DNA of 64,000 bases from the NCBI GenBank assembly GCA_023393115.1, contig JAEWMS010000025.1, positions 62,001 to 126,000 of the forward strand, written 5' to 3'. Of this stretch, positions 45,358-54,357 are shown piece after piece; the stretch's first letter is position 1; every line of letters starts with the position of its first letter. The DNA comes from Bacillota bacterium. GTDB taxonomy: Bacteria > Bacillota > Clostridia > Acetivibrionales > DSM-1351. A model generated the notes under the pieces. It ran no database searches and was not told the origin of the DNA. It was given only the letters and a program-made list of their open reading frames with translations. The position numbers and the translations under genes were made by a program.

Positions 45358-45400
45358 ATATCGCATATTCAGTAAATGGATTGCGGTATTTTTTTTATTA
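45358..45400 (+). terminator. terminator hairpin
   Basis: ATATCGCA pairs with TGCGGTAT around the loop TATTCAGTAAATGGAT-type sequence, followed by T8. The loop sequence recurs in the terminator at 49013. Confidence 0.7.
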
Positions 45401-45404
45401 AGCA

Positions 45405-45433
45405 TTGACTACAGTATATTACAAATATAGTAT
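45405..45433 (+). promoter_or_regulatory. promoter of the WYL regulator gene
   Basis: TTGACT (45405-45410) and TAGTAT (45428-45433) are 17 bp apart, 86 bp before the ATG. Confidence 0.6.
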
Positions 45434-45518
45434 AGATGTTATAGTTTAGTAAAATACGATTAAAAGACATTCTATAATGTAAATAGAAAAATGAAACATG
45501 ATTTTTGTAGGTGATTTT

Positions 45519-46442
45519 ATGAAAATTGACCGCTTAATTGGAATTACTATGTATCTCCTGAATAGAAACACTGTAACAGCTCGTGAACTTGCAGACAAAT
45601 TTGAAGTATCCATAAGGTCTATTGTTCGTGATATGGAATCCCTCTGTATGGCCGGAATACCCATTTCATCATCAACGGGAGCAAGCGGAGGATATGAAAT
45701 TCTTAAAACCTTTGAACTTAACAAGCAGATAACCAATATAGATGATTATCTGAATATAATAACAGCACTGAAAGGTATGTGTTCAGCCTATGAAAGCAAA
45801 AAGCTGGAAGCAACCCTTGAAAAACTTCTACCCGCAAGCAAAACCCAAAATGACAAGCAAATACTATTTTTTGATTTTGGCATAGCTAAAGAGGGCGAAA
45901 ACATATCAAAATATATTAAGATGCTTGAAGATGCTATTTCATCAGAATTGCTAGTTGAATTCGACTATACTGATAGTGAGAATAGAGCAAAACACCGAAT
46001 AGTTGAACCATTGGCCCTGACATACAAATGGTATTCGTGGTATCTATTTGGTTATTGTACATATAAAGAAGCATATCGTATATTTAAATTGAATCGTATA
46101 AGCAACATATCTATAACTAAAACATCATTCACATCGAGGCAATCAAATATTGAAGACCTGTTGGAAGTACATTTGAACAATGACAGCCGTGCTTACCTGG
46201 ATATTAAGCTGCTATGTAAGTATGAAGTAAAAATCCCCGTCATGGAATATCTTAAGGGTAAAATTATGGAGGAATACGAAAACGGAGATTGTATGGTATC
46301 TCTTCACCTTCCTGAAAATGAACGTATGTGGTTTTCTCTTCTAATGGGTTTTGGAGATAAGGTAGAAGTGTTGGAACCTTTAGAATTAAAGAGTAGATTA
46401 TTTGAAAAGGCCCATGAAATAATAAAATTATATAAAGATTAA
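45519..46442 (+). CDS. YafY-like transcriptional regulator with WYL domain
   Basis: This 307-residue protein has an N-terminal HTH_11 domain (NRNTVTARELADKFEVSIRSIVRDMESL). A WYL domain in the middle (VEPLALTYKWYSWYLFGYCTYKEAYRIFKLNRI, residues about 165-197) and the WCX C-terminal extension follow. ATG 45519 is preferred because AGGTGA lies four bases upstream; the ATG at 45498 has none. WYL proteins sense small ligands or nucleic acids. It sits directly upstream of a RidA-like gene with a GACA-N6-TGTC site between them, so that gene is its likely target. Confidence 0.88.
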   Translation: MKIDRLIGITMYLLNRNTVTARELADKFEVSIRSIVRDMESLCMAGIPISSSTGASGGYEILKTFELNKQITNIDDYLNIITALKGMCSAYESKKLEATLEKLLPASKTQNDKQILFFDFGIAKEGENISKYIKMLEDAISSELLVEFDYTDSENRAKHRIVEPLALTYKWYSWYLFGYCTYKEAYRIFKLNRISNISITKTSFTSRQSNIEDLLEVHLNNDSRAYLDIKLLCKYEVKIPVMEYLKGKIMEEYENGDCMVSLHLPENERMWFSLLMGFGDKVEVLEPLELKSRLFEKAHEIIKLYKD

Positions 46443-46443
46443 C

Positions 46444-46457
46444 GACATACAGTTGTC
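46444..46457 (+). promoter_or_regulatory. operator-like dyad before the RidA-like gene
   Basis: GACA (46444-46447) and TGTC (46454-46457) form GACATACAGTTGTC directly after the WYL regulator stop. A TATAAT-like sequence lies near 46471. Dyads of this kind are common next to YafY-type regulators. Confidence 0.45.
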
Positions 46458-46507
46458 ATAATCGTTTTTGTATAATTTGAATATCAAAAACAGAAGGAGA
46501 GATTCAT

Positions 46508-46873
46508 ATGAGAGAAATCATTAGACACGATGTTAATGAGGAATGGGCACATTCTGGAATTATTGAGGCTGGGGATTTTGTTTTCTTAAGCTACTGTGTA
46601 GGAAACATTGGTCAGCCTATTAAAAATCAAATTAATGGTGCATTTGACCAGTTGAGTGAACGATTAAAGCTGGTGGGTCTTACTTTAGAATCGGTTGTAA
46701 AGCTTGATTGTATGTTTAGAGATGTTTGGAACATTCCTGTGATGGAGAAGGTTATTAAAGAAAGGTTTAAGGGTAAATATCCAACTAGAAAGTCAATACA
46801 AACAGAGTTTGCTCACAGTGGTGGGCAAGATGGGCTTTTATTTCAACTTGATGCCATAGCATTTAAAGGTTAA
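46508..46873 (+). CDS. RidA-family protein
   Basis: This 121-residue YjgF/RidA-like protein keeps the strand order of the trimer-forming chorismate-mutase-like fold: GDFVFLSYCVGNIGQ, IKNQINGAFDQLSERLKLVGL and YPTRKSIQTEF. The last includes the Arg at the position that binds the substrate carboxylate in RidA. The end, GLLFQLDAIAF, matches the final strand with Gln in place of the more usual Glu. RidA hydrolyses reactive enamines from PLP enzymes. AGAAGGAGAG precedes the ATG. Confidence 0.85.
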   Translation: MREIIRHDVNEEWAHSGIIEAGDFVFLSYCVGNIGQPIKNQINGAFDQLSERLKLVGLTLESVVKLDCMFRDVWNIPVMEKVIKERFKGKYPTRKSIQTEFAHSGGQDGLLFQLDAIAFKG

Positions 46874-46947
46874 ATATTATTTGACACACATAAAACTTCT
46901 GGATGTAGTATTTAGTTTATAACTGATTAAGACTCATGGAGGTTAAA

Positions 46948-47496
46948 ATGGTATTTCATGATAAAAAAATCACTTTGAAAAATGGAAAAGAGTGTTTACT
47001 TAGAAGTCCTAATGTTGATGATGCAGAACAATTACTTGAGTATTTAAAGCAGACCTCAGCCGAAACTGATTACATGACGCGGTACTCTGAAGAAATTACT
47101 ATGTCTATTGCTGATGAAGAAAACTTTATAAAATCTATAAATGAAAGTCCAAATAGTTTAATGATTTTAGTGTTTATTGATAATAGACTTGTTGGAAATG
47201 CAAGCTTTAGTCCCGTTAGAAATATGATTAAATTGATGCACAGGGCATCATTAGGAATCGCAATTATCAAAGAAGCTTGGGGCCTTGGTATTGGAGCTGC
47301 GTTGCTAACTGAAATTATTGATTGTGCCAAAAAGGCAGGTATTGAACAACTTGAGTTAGAGGTTGTTACTACTAATTATAAAGCTATTAGCTTATATGAA
47401 CGTTTTGGCTTTGTAAAATATGGATTGCTCAATAATGCTTTTAAACTAAAAGACGGCTCATATTATGCAGTAGATTTGATGATGAAAAAACTTTAG
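46948..47496 (+). CDS. GNAT-family N-acetyltransferase
   Basis: This 182-residue protein has acetyl-CoA motif A, SLGIAIIKEAWGLGIGAALLTEI, and the motif B region LELEVVTTNYKAISLYERFGF. It resembles RimI/RimJ-like enzymes that modify protein N-termini or small amines. ATG 46948 follows ATGGAGG at five bases; the overlapping upstream ATG is part of the ribosome site. Substrate unknown. Confidence 0.85.
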   Translation: MVFHDKKITLKNGKECLLRSPNVDDAEQLLEYLKQTSAETDYMTRYSEEITMSIADEENFIKSINESPNSLMILVFIDNRLVGNASFSPVRNMIKLMHRASLGIAIIKEAWGLGIGAALLTEIIDCAKKAGIEQLELEVVTTNYKAISLYERFGFVKYGLLNNAFKLKDGSYYAVDLMMKKL

Positions 47497-47502
47497 TTTC
47501 TA

Positions 47503-47533
47503 TTGACTCTGTCGTTGGGGAAGCCTTTATACT
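47503..47533 (+). promoter_or_regulatory. MerR-type promoter with 19-bp spacer
   Basis: TTGACT (47503-47508) and TATACT (47528-47533) are 19 bp apart, the spacing typical of MerR-controlled promoters, 31 bp before the MerR-family gene. Autoregulation is expected. Confidence 0.75.
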
Positions 47534-47564
47534 TAAAATATACTAACGACAAGGAGGATCTACC

Positions 47565-48518
47565 GTGGACCAACTAATAAAAATTAGAGATGTGTCGTCC
47601 AAGTATGACATATCAGCACGGACATTACGTTATTATGAGGATATGGGGTTAATAACCAGCATCAGAAGCGACGATTACGCATACAGGTCGTATGATGAGA
47701 TTGCTGTTAAAAGATTGGAACAAATCCTAATATTACGTAAGCTGAACATCAGTATAAAGGATATTCAACGAATATTCAACACTTCTGGTTCCGAAGCTGT
47801 TTTGGAAGTGTTGGGCAAGAAAGTAGATGATATTGATGGTGAAGTTGCCCTTCTTCATGAATTGAAAGAGATAGTTATGAAGTTTATCCGCCAGATAGAA
47901 CAAGCTGATTTTAGCAACCATTCTGATGTGAAGAAGTTATACCAAAAGGCGAAGGCAATTGAAGTGCAGCTGACCAATGTTTCTTATGGTGGTAACCCAT
48001 CCAATAGTAATCGGTTAATAGAAGTTACCGAAAAGTTAAAAAAAGCCCCTGAGGTAAGAGTTATTCAGATTAACCCATTCAGGGCATTTTCGTCTGGCCT
48101 GGACACCATAGACAATGTTATGGGTACTTTTCAGCAATGGCAGGAAGAACACAACCATTTAGTCAGAAAGCTAATGTACGGTGCACCTGATTTCCTCTGG
48201 TTCGAGGAAGATATGAGGGCAGTTTGGATTTGGGCTGTGGAAGACCTGGTAACGGAAGCCGATGTAAAGCCATATGAATTAGTTGAGTTCAAAGGTGGTT
48301 TGTATGCTGCAGCTATGTCTGTGGACGGAGATGACGACATAAACGGAAGAGTTTATGAAGGCATTAAAAAATGGCTGGAAACCAGCGGATTTGAGCTTGA
48401 CGAGGGACCTGAACGTCAGACACTCTGTCATATGGTGAATCCAACAAAAGAGATTAAGGCTGCGCTTGGATACAATCAGCTTGACATTTATGTACCAATT
48501 AAGATACGCAACAAATAA
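47565..48518 (+). CDS. MerR-family regulator with GyrI-like effector domain
   Basis: This 317-residue protein has an N-terminal MerR HTH (IRDVSSKYDISARTLRYYEDMGL and DDYAYRSYDEIAVKRLEQIL) and a coiled dimerisation helix to about residue 130. A C-terminal ligand-binding domain with GyrI/AraC-E character follows (VRVIQINPFRAFSS, WAVEDLVTEADVKPYELVEFKGGLYAAAMSV, LDIYVPIK). It resembles drug-sensing MerR proteins of the BmrR/Mta group. The GTG start follows AAGGAGG at seven bases. It has no adjacent transporter. Confidence 0.88.
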   Translation: MDQLIKIRDVSSKYDISARTLRYYEDMGLITSIRSDDYAYRSYDEIAVKRLEQILILRKLNISIKDIQRIFNTSGSEAVLEVLGKKVDDIDGEVALLHELKEIVMKFIRQIEQADFSNHSDVKKLYQKAKAIEVQLTNVSYGGNPSNSNRLIEVTEKLKKAPEVRVIQINPFRAFSSGLDTIDNVMGTFQQWQEEHNHLVRKLMYGAPDFLWFEEDMRAVWIWAVEDLVTEADVKPYELVEFKGGLYAAAMSVDGDDDINGRVYEGIKKWLETSGFELDEGPERQTLCHMVNPTKEIKAALGYNQLDIYVPIKIRNK

Positions 48519-48534
48519 GTATATGGTATAATTA

Positions 48535-48575
48535 GGTACTGCATTATTTAGAAATGATAAGGCGGTACTTTTTTA
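48535..48575 (+). terminator. terminator after the MerR-GyrI regulator
   Basis: GTACTGC (48536-48542) pairs with GCGGTAC (48562-48568, one G-T pair), with inner ATTAT/ATGAT pairing, then T6. Confidence 0.7.
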
Positions 48576-48712
48576 TTGTTTAGTTCGTAATACAGCGGGA
48601 TAGCACAGTAAGAATTTTGAACGTTGACAACTGAAAAGTGCGGTTAACTTGATTTCTTATCAATTCAGTAATATAGTTGTATTATACAATTCTTCAAAAG
48701 GTGGGTGATAAA

Positions 48713-48991
48713 TTGTCAAGCTGGAATATTCATAATAAGCCACACAAAACCGTTTGTCCTAAATCATTTTGTTTCTTATGGTCTGAAGTTGATAACAAAT
48801 GCAGAGCGACATTAGGAATATGTTCAAGAAATATTCCTGATGAAAATAACAAAGATTGGTACGAGCCGTGTGAACCTGAGCTTGAAAAACATGGGTTACC
48901 TTGGTTTTATTTCATTCCAGATGCTAATCACCTAGTAGATGAGCTTCGAGAAGAATATAAAAGAGAATCTAATAAAATATGGATTGACTAA
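48713..48991 (+). CDS. small hypothetical protein with four cysteines
   Basis: This 92-residue protein starts at TTG 48713 after AGGTGGGTGA; the frame is open further upstream but without a ribosome site. Cys residues occur as CPKSFC, then C in NKCRATLGIC, and C in YEPCEPELEKHG, so metal binding is possible. The rest is hydrophilic (LVDELREEYKRESNKIWID). I do not recognise the family. Confidence 0.55.
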   Translation: MSSWNIHNKPHKTVCPKSFCFLWSEVDNKCRATLGICSRNIPDENNKDWYEPCEPELEKHGLPWFYFIPDANHLVDELREEYKRESNKIWID

Positions 48992-49012
48992 TTTACTTGT
49001 TCTATAGTTACC

Positions 49013-49042
49013 GCACATTCAGTAAATCGGATGTGCTTTTTT
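49013..49042 (+). terminator. terminator after the four-cysteine protein gene
   Basis: GCACAT (49013-49018) pairs with ATGTGC (49031-49036) around TCAGTAAATCGG, then T6. Confidence 0.75.
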
Positions 49043-49180
49043 ATGTACAAAATAAGTCTAATACGGCGGATAATCAAACTTTGAGAACTGAATAACTCGG
49101 TAGGATTATATAAATATTTGAAAACTTTAATAGAAAATAGTAATCATATATACTACAATTTAAGAAGAGGAGAAGTCAGC

Positions 49181-49870
49181 ATGAGGGAAAAGAAAATTGC
49201 TGGTATTAAAGCAACTGAATATATTGAAGATAATATGATATTGGGATTGGGAACTGGTTCTACAGCCTATTATTTAATTGAAAAGGTTGGAGAACTTGTG
49301 AATCAAGGACTGAAAATCAAAGCTGTTGCTACTTCTCAGAATACAACAAGTCTTGCAAAAGAACTAAATATTCCATTAGTATCCATAGATGAAGTAAATA
49401 AAATAGATTTAGCTATAGATGGTGTCGATGAAATAGATGGCAATTTTAATGCGATTAAAGGTGGCGGTGGTGCCTTGTTTAGAGAAAAAATGGTTGCAAA
49501 TATTGCAGATAAGGTAATTTGGATTATGGATTCAAGTAAAGTAGTAGATTCAATAGGAGCTTTTCCACTTCCTGTAGAAATACTTCCTTACGGATATCAG
49601 CATATATTGAAGCAACTAAAGTTACTGTCCTTAAATCCGATTTTGAGATTGAAAGAGGATATTCCATACGTTACAGATAACGATAATTATATTGTGGATT
49701 TACATCTTGGAAAAGGGTTTGAAATTATAAGTATAATTGAAAAACTAAAAAGTATAACCGGGGTATTGGAAACAGGACTGTTTTTGAATACTTGTGATAT
49801 GATGCTTATTGGAGCCGAGGATTCAGTAAAAGTGGTAGAAAACCCCAACAAAAATAAACTGGAGATTTAG
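49181..49870 (+). CDS. rpiA: ribose-5-phosphate isomerase A
   Basis: This 229-residue protein has the three RpiA motifs LGLGTGSTAYYLIE, LAIDGVDEIDGNFNAIKGGGGALFREK and a C-terminal ETGLFLNTCDMMLIG. The catalytic Glu is in the GGGGALFREK block. It interconverts ribose-5-phosphate and ribulose-5-phosphate. ATG 49181 is preceded by AGAGGAG; the frame extends upstream without a site. Confidence 0.92.
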   Translation: MREKKIAGIKATEYIEDNMILGLGTGSTAYYLIEKVGELVNQGLKIKAVATSQNTTSLAKELNIPLVSIDEVNKIDLAIDGVDEIDGNFNAIKGGGGALFREKMVANIADKVIWIMDSSKVVDSIGAFPLPVEILPYGYQHILKQLKLLSLNPILRLKEDIPYVTDNDNYIVDLHLGKGFEIISIIEKLKSITGVLETGLFLNTCDMMLIGAEDSVKVVENPNKNKLEI

Positions 49871-49893
49871 TCCATAATATAAGGGAGAACACA

Positions 49894-50031
49894 ACCAATG
49901 AAGCGAAACGGGATTTACAGCAATGTGCTGATGCTGTTATAAGATTAAGAGCAGAGTATTTGTACAGTCAGGGTCTGTATGAGAAAATACACTTTGATGA
50001 AAAGGGCCAGTTGATGAGATTTCAGGACTGA
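49894..50031 (+). pseudogene. C-terminal remnant of a DUF4846-like gene
   Basis: A frame of about 45 codons reads NEAKRDLQQCADAVIRLRAE, then YLYSQGLYEKIHFDEKGQ and ends in FQD, stop. The block QQCADAV-x-RLRAEYL is what I know from DUF4846 proteins, where it lies in the body of a much longer protein. There is no start codon with a ribosome site, and the rpiA terminus is 24 bp upstream. It is a leftover from a deletion. Confidence 0.5.
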
Positions 50032-50179
50032 ATACTTGAAAAATAAAAATTTTACCAATTTACAGAATATCCCTTCAGGTTTAAGCATAACAATTAACTA
50101 GGACAGATATACTTTAAGTCAATTGCTGCTAATTCATCTGCAATTGGCTATGTGAATAGTTAATATTGGAGGGACCTTG

Positions 50180-51400
50180 GTGAGAAAAAAGTCGTTAATG
50201 GGATACATTTTAGCAATAGCTATAATGCTAATGCCTGCAGCAGTATTTGCTGATTCAGATGAAGCAGCAGTTGAGGCTTCTGCAAAGTATGACTCTGTTG
50301 CGGTTAACAAACTCGTAGCAAAAACAAATGTATTGGATCTCAAGGCTAAATCTGCCGTTTTAATGGATGGAGCTTCAGGAAAAATACTTAATGAAAAGAA
50401 CAGTCATGAAAAGCTTCCAATAGCTAGTGTTACTAAGGTTATGTCAATGCTTTTAGTAATGGAGGCTATAGATTCGGGAAGGCTTTCATTTGAGGATAAA
50501 GTAAGTGTATCAGACTATGCAGCAGGTATGGGAGGGTCACAGGCATACCTTGAAGCAGGTGAAGAGTTCACAGTTACGGAGATGATGAAAGCTCTTGCAA
50601 TTCACTCATCCAATGACGTTACGGTTGCTCTTGCAGAAAAGGTCAGCGGAAGTGAGGAAACCTTTGTTGCAGATATGAATAGAAAAGCAGCTGAACTTGG
50701 AATGAAGGACACTCAATTCCTGGATTGTACAGGGCTTAATGACGAAGGTTACAGCTCTGCACATGATGTTGCAATAATGTCCCGTGAGCTGGTTATGAAG
50801 CATCCAAAGGTGTTAAAGTTTACGGGAACCTGGCAGGACACCTTTAGAAACGGAACCTTTAAGCTTGATAATACAAATAAATTAATCAGATTTTATGCGA
50901 ACACAGATGGCCTAAAAACCGGTTTTACAAACAAGGCCGGGTTTAACCTTACAGCTACTACCAATCGAAATAACCTAAGGCTTATAGCAGTAGTACTTGG
51001 AGAGCCTGATTCAAATACAAGATTTGCTGAGACAAGAAAGCTTCTGGATTATGGCTTTGCAAACTATGAAAGAGTAGCTCTTGATAAAAAGGGAGAACTG
51101 GTAGGTAATATTATTGTTAAAAAAGGCGTAAGGCTTCAGGTAACAGCTGCCTATGGAAATGACACAAGCGTATTGGTTGCAAAAGGCGAAAAAGGGAAAA
51201 TAGAAAAGGAAGTAAAACTGGTGCCGGAATTAACTGCACCGATACTCAAGGACCAGAAGGTAGGAGAAATTATATATAAAATCGATAGCGAAGAAGTAGG
51301 AAGATACGATCTTGTGGCAAATGAAGGTGTTAACAAGGTAACATTTACAAAACTGTTCACCAGGCTGGTAGTAAGATGGTTTAGCGTGGGGAGAGCTTAA
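50180..51400 (+). CDS. dacF: D-alanyl-D-alanine carboxypeptidase (DacF-like)
   Basis: This 406-residue S11 penicillin-binding protein has a signal peptide (LMGYILAIAIMLMPAAVFA). Active-site motifs are SVTK (Ser83, Lys86), SSN (143-145) and KTG (246-248). The C-terminal PBP5-C domain (VRLQVTAAYGN) ends in an amphipathic anchor, TKLFTRLVVRWFSVGRA. It trims the terminal D-Ala of peptidoglycan stem peptides outside the membrane. GTG 50180, six bases after GGAGGG, is preferred to TTG 50177. DacF is the usual sporulation-linked homologue in Firmicutes, but a vegetative role is possible. Confidence 0.9.
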   Translation: MRKKSLMGYILAIAIMLMPAAVFADSDEAAVEASAKYDSVAVNKLVAKTNVLDLKAKSAVLMDGASGKILNEKNSHEKLPIASVTKVMSMLLVMEAIDSGRLSFEDKVSVSDYAAGMGGSQAYLEAGEEFTVTEMMKALAIHSSNDVTVALAEKVSGSEETFVADMNRKAAELGMKDTQFLDCTGLNDEGYSSAHDVAIMSRELVMKHPKVLKFTGTWQDTFRNGTFKLDNTNKLIRFYANTDGLKTGFTNKAGFNLTATTNRNNLRLIAVVLGEPDSNTRFAETRKLLDYGFANYERVALDKKGELVGNIIVKKGVRLQVTAAYGNDTSVLVAKGEKGKIEKEVKLVPELTAPILKDQKVGEIIYKIDSEEVGRYDLVANEGVNKVTFTKLFTRLVVRWFSVGRA

Positions 51401-51412
51401 GCTCTCCTTTTT
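51390..51412 (+). terminator. terminator overlapping the dacF stop codon
   Basis: The palindrome GGAGAGCTTAAGCTCTCC (51390-51407) is followed by T6. The TAA stop of dacF is in the middle of the palindrome, so the last codons form half of the hairpin. Confidence 0.85.
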
Positions 51413-51467
51413 TCACCGGGTAAATAATATAAATTCAATATAACTTATTGCTTATTCATAAAAACAA

Positions 51468-52115
51468 CTAAAATATAATATTTGCCAAAAAACCAAAAAC
51501 AATATTGACAATCGGTAAAATTATCCTTCCAAGAAAACCGCTAATGGCAAGCAAAATGAATATAAACATTCCATACTGTTCAAGAAGGTTAAAAAAACGA
51601 TATCTCCAGGTGTTAAAAATGTTCGAAATTACATGATACCCGTCAAACATGGGAAATGGGATCATGTTTAAAACAAACAGTACAACATTTATTCTTGCAG
51701 TTATATATAATAACATATAAACGTTATCCCAAAGAGCTTGATTATCTGTAAACAATCCTGACAACCCATATAGTTTTAGCAGAAAAAGGAATACAATGGC
51801 AATTAATAAATTCATAACTGGTCCTGCAATCGAAACCAATATATCATCTCGTCTTGGTTTTTTGTAATATTTGGGGTTTGTCATAACAGGCTTAGCCCAG
51901 CCAAATCTGGCAATTAACATGACAATAAATCCAATAATATCAATATGTGATCTGGGGTCGAGAGTAATTCTTCCTTGAGATCTTGGAGTGGGATCGCCCA
52001 GCCGGTCAGCAGTTATTGCGTGAGCAAATTCGTGGAATACAAAACCTACAAGTAACCCCGGAATTGTTAATAGCATATATATCAAATCAAAATTATTTAG
52101 TAAATTATTAAACAT
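51468..52115 (-). CDS. M50 site-2 protease family protein
   Basis: This 215-residue membrane metalloprotease has the zinc motif HEFAH at about residues 28-32, followed by ADRLGDPTPRSQGRITLDP. The second motif is NMIPFPMFDGYH, supplying the Asp ligand. About five membrane segments; no PDZ or CBS domain, as in the compact YwhC/Rv-type S2P proteins. It cleaves membrane proteins within the bilayer, often anti-sigma factors. RsgI lies 5 kb away, and RsgI homologues are candidates for such cleavage, but no link is shown. CAGGAGG precedes the ATG. Confidence 0.9.
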   Translation of the reverse strand: MFNNLLNNFDLIYMLLTIPGLLVGFVFHEFAHAITADRLGDPTPRSQGRITLDPRSHIDIIGFIVMLIARFGWAKPVMTNPKYYKKPRRDDILVSIAGPVMNLLIAIVFLFLLKLYGLSGLFTDNQALWDNVYMLLYITARINVVLFVLNMIPFPMFDGYHVISNIFNTWRYRFFNLLEQYGMFIFILLAISGFLGRIILPIVNIVFGFLANIIF

Positions 52116-52257
52116 ATTGACCTCCTGTATGATTATTTAATTTTACGTGAAGTTTGTTAAAAAGTCTACCAGGCTGATAATTATTGTAATTATTGCCCCT
52201 TTTATGATAATATAAATTAGTTGAGAAAACTAAAGCAAAACACACTACGGAGATAAA

Positions 52258-53067
52258 ATGGAAAGCGCTCTTACAAAAGCATGTACACTTAAACTTGATA
52301 ACTTCGAAGGCCCTTTTGATCTGTTATTCCATCTGTTTGAAAAAAATCAGGTGGACATTTATGATATTCCGATTAATACTATAACAGATCAGTACCTTGA
52401 TTATTTATATACCATGCAGCAGCTTGATCTTGAAGTGGCAAGCGAATTTCTTGTAATGGCATCAACATTACTGCATATTAAGTCAAAAATGCTTTTACCC
52501 GACAAGAAGGAACAAAAGGAAGAGGAACTTGACCCGAGAGAAGAACTGGTCAAAAGGCTTATTGAGTATAAACGGTATAAGGAGTTTACGAAAGATCTTA
52601 AGGAACTTGAAAAAAAATGGGATACCGTTGTTTTCAGACTTCCGGAAACACTTGATATTCCTGTCATAGAGGAAGTTCTGGAGATAGATCCTCAGATACT
52701 CAGACAACAGTATTTGGCCATCCTTGACAGGAATAAAAAGAAGATAAATGCAGGAGCCAAAAATATTACAAAGCTTATAGAGCATGAGAAGGTCTCATTG
52801 AGAAGTAAAATGAGGGATGTTATCAAACAGCTTTTGAACAAAGTTTCTTTTAAGTTTTCTGAACTTTTTTCGCTGAAAACCAAATCCAAGACCGAGGTTG
52901 TTACAGGTTTCATGGCAGTATTGGAGCTTGCAAAAATGAAAAAGGTAAAGATTGTTCAAAAGCAACAGTTTTCCGATATACATATAGTCGGTAATAGAGA
53001 GTTTGGTAATGAAAGTGATAATACTGATTTTTATAATGAGATTGACGATAATGTGAAGGAGTTTTAA
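52258..53067 (+). CDS. scpA: segregation and condensation protein A
   Basis: This 269-residue kleisin starts LKLDNFEGPFDLLFHLFEKN and has DIYDIPINTITDQYLDYL and the helix MASTLLHIKSKMLLP. The C-terminal winged helix ends in VTGFMAVLELAKMKKVKIVQ. ScpA bridges the SMC dimer heads with ScpB for chromosome segregation. Its stop abuts the scpB start with no spacer. Confidence 0.93.
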   Translation: MESALTKACTLKLDNFEGPFDLLFHLFEKNQVDIYDIPINTITDQYLDYLYTMQQLDLEVASEFLVMASTLLHIKSKMLLPDKKEQKEEELDPREELVKRLIEYKRYKEFTKDLKELEKKWDTVVFRLPETLDIPVIEEVLEIDPQILRQQYLAILDRNKKKINAGAKNITKLIEHEKVSLRSKMRDVIKQLLNKVSFKFSELFSLKTKSKTEVVTGFMAVLELAKMKKVKIVQKQQFSDIHIVGNREFGNESDNTDFYNEIDDNVKEF

Positions 53068-53628
53068 ATGGATATAAGTACAATGGAAAGCATTATAGAA
53101 AGTCTTATATTCTCCTATGGAGATGCTTTATCCCTTGATAAGATATGTGAAATACTTGAACTGGACAGAAAAACAGCAAGAAACCTCATGAAGAATTTTA
53201 TTGATAAGTACAACAGTGCAAACAAGGGAATTATCATTCGTGAATTGAACGATAAATACCAGATGTGTTCCAACCCGAATTATTTCGATTATGTTGTAAA
53301 GCTGCATCAGATAAGGCAAAAACAGGCTTTGTCACAGGCTGCATATGAGGTGTTATCCATCATTGCCTATAATCAGCCCATAACAAAAGGTAAGATTGAG
53401 CAGATCAGAGGAGTAAATTCCGACAGTGCAGTTACAAGACTACTGGAAAGAAATCTGGTAAAAGAGGCTGGGAAGTTGGATGTCCCAGGCAGACCCAGAC
53501 TTTATGAAACAACAGATGAGTTCTTAAAATGCTTTGGCTTCAAGTCAATCAGGGATTTACCAATGCTTGATATACAGGATTTGAGCGAACTGAATCTGGA
53601 AGAGATTATTGACGAAGAATTTAAATAG
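53068..53628 (+). CDS. scpB: segregation and condensation protein B
   Basis: This 186-residue protein has two winged helices. The conserved ScpB block AYEVLSIIAYNQPITKGKIEQIRGVNSDSAV is about residues 93-123, followed by GRPRLYETTDEFLKCFGFKSIRDLP. AAGGAG lies inside the end of scpA, seven bases before the ATG, so translation is coupled. It forms the SMC-ScpA-ScpB complex. Confidence 0.93.
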   Translation: MDISTMESIIESLIFSYGDALSLDKICEILELDRKTARNLMKNFIDKYNSANKGIIIRELNDKYQMCSNPNYFDYVVKLHQIRQKQALSQAAYEVLSIIAYNQPITKGKIEQIRGVNSDSAVTRLLERNLVKEAGKLDVPGRPRLYETTDEFLKCFGFKSIRDLPMLDIQDLSELNLEEIIDEEFK

Positions 53629-53742
53629 TGAAGCGGGACTTTTTATTATATTAATTTAATGGAACAAAAAATTTATAGAATAGATATGAAATGATTCAAA
53701 TAGAAAATATATGTCAAAAATAACCAGGAGGTGATATCTCTC

Positions 53743-54357
53743 TTGGTTATTTTTTTAGTTATTGTATTTGTTTTAGTGATAATTTTAATATGGCAATGTA
53801 AACTTACCATAGGCTTTACCATAAAGATGGATAATCTGGTAGCTTCGGTCTATGTAATTATTTACCTGCTCGGAAAGTTTCCTGCTAAAAAAATAATGGT
53901 TTATCCTCGAGATAAAAGCAAGAAGAATAAGGAAAGGCCAAAAAAAATCAGTAAGAAATTTGATGTGAATCAGCTTAAAGAAGGTGTCTGGTTATTAATT
54001 AAGCTTTTCTTTAAAAGTATTATTTTGAAGAAATTCAAGTTACATGTCAGAGAAGGTACCGGAGATGCCTACCATACAGCTCTGTTATATGGGTTTCTAT
54101 GGACACTGACAGGGTTTATCCCCGGCAGACTCTTTAATAATTTTGATGTAGAAGAAAAAGAAATCAGAATTGATCCGGACTTTGAGGAAAAAGTTTGGAA
54201 ACTGGAGTTCGATTGCATATTTAGCCTAAAAATTGTAAATATTATAACCATAGTGAAAGAAATAATTAAATTGAGATTAAAAAATAGAAAAGGTGGTGGT
54301 GCTGATGTCAGATCATCCGATAGAAGGGCTCATGACTACAGCAATGCAAAGTATTAA
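53743..54357 (+). CDS. DUF2953 membrane protein
   Basis: This protein of about 204 residues has an N-terminal helix (LVIFLVIVFVLVIILIWQCK). A soluble part with the DUF2953 layout follows: GTGDAYHTALLYGFLWTLTGFI and IRIDPDFEEKVWKLEFDCIF. The start is uncertain. AGGAGG ends at 53731, so the GTG at 53731 overlaps the site and TTG 53743 is the first usable codon. In sporulating clostridia this gene regularly precedes ytfJ/gerW, here with a 53-bp overlap. Function unknown; probably sporulation-linked. Confidence 0.8.
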   Translation: MVIFLVIVFVLVIILIWQCKLTIGFTIKMDNLVASVYVIIYLLGKFPAKKIMVYPRDKSKKNKERPKKISKKFDVNQLKEGVWLLIKLFFKSIILKKFKLHVREGTGDAYHTALLYGFLWTLTGFIPGRLFNNFDVEEKEIRIDPDFEEKVWKLEFDCIFSLKIVNIITIVKEIIKLRLKNRKGGGADVRSSDRRAHDYSNAKY

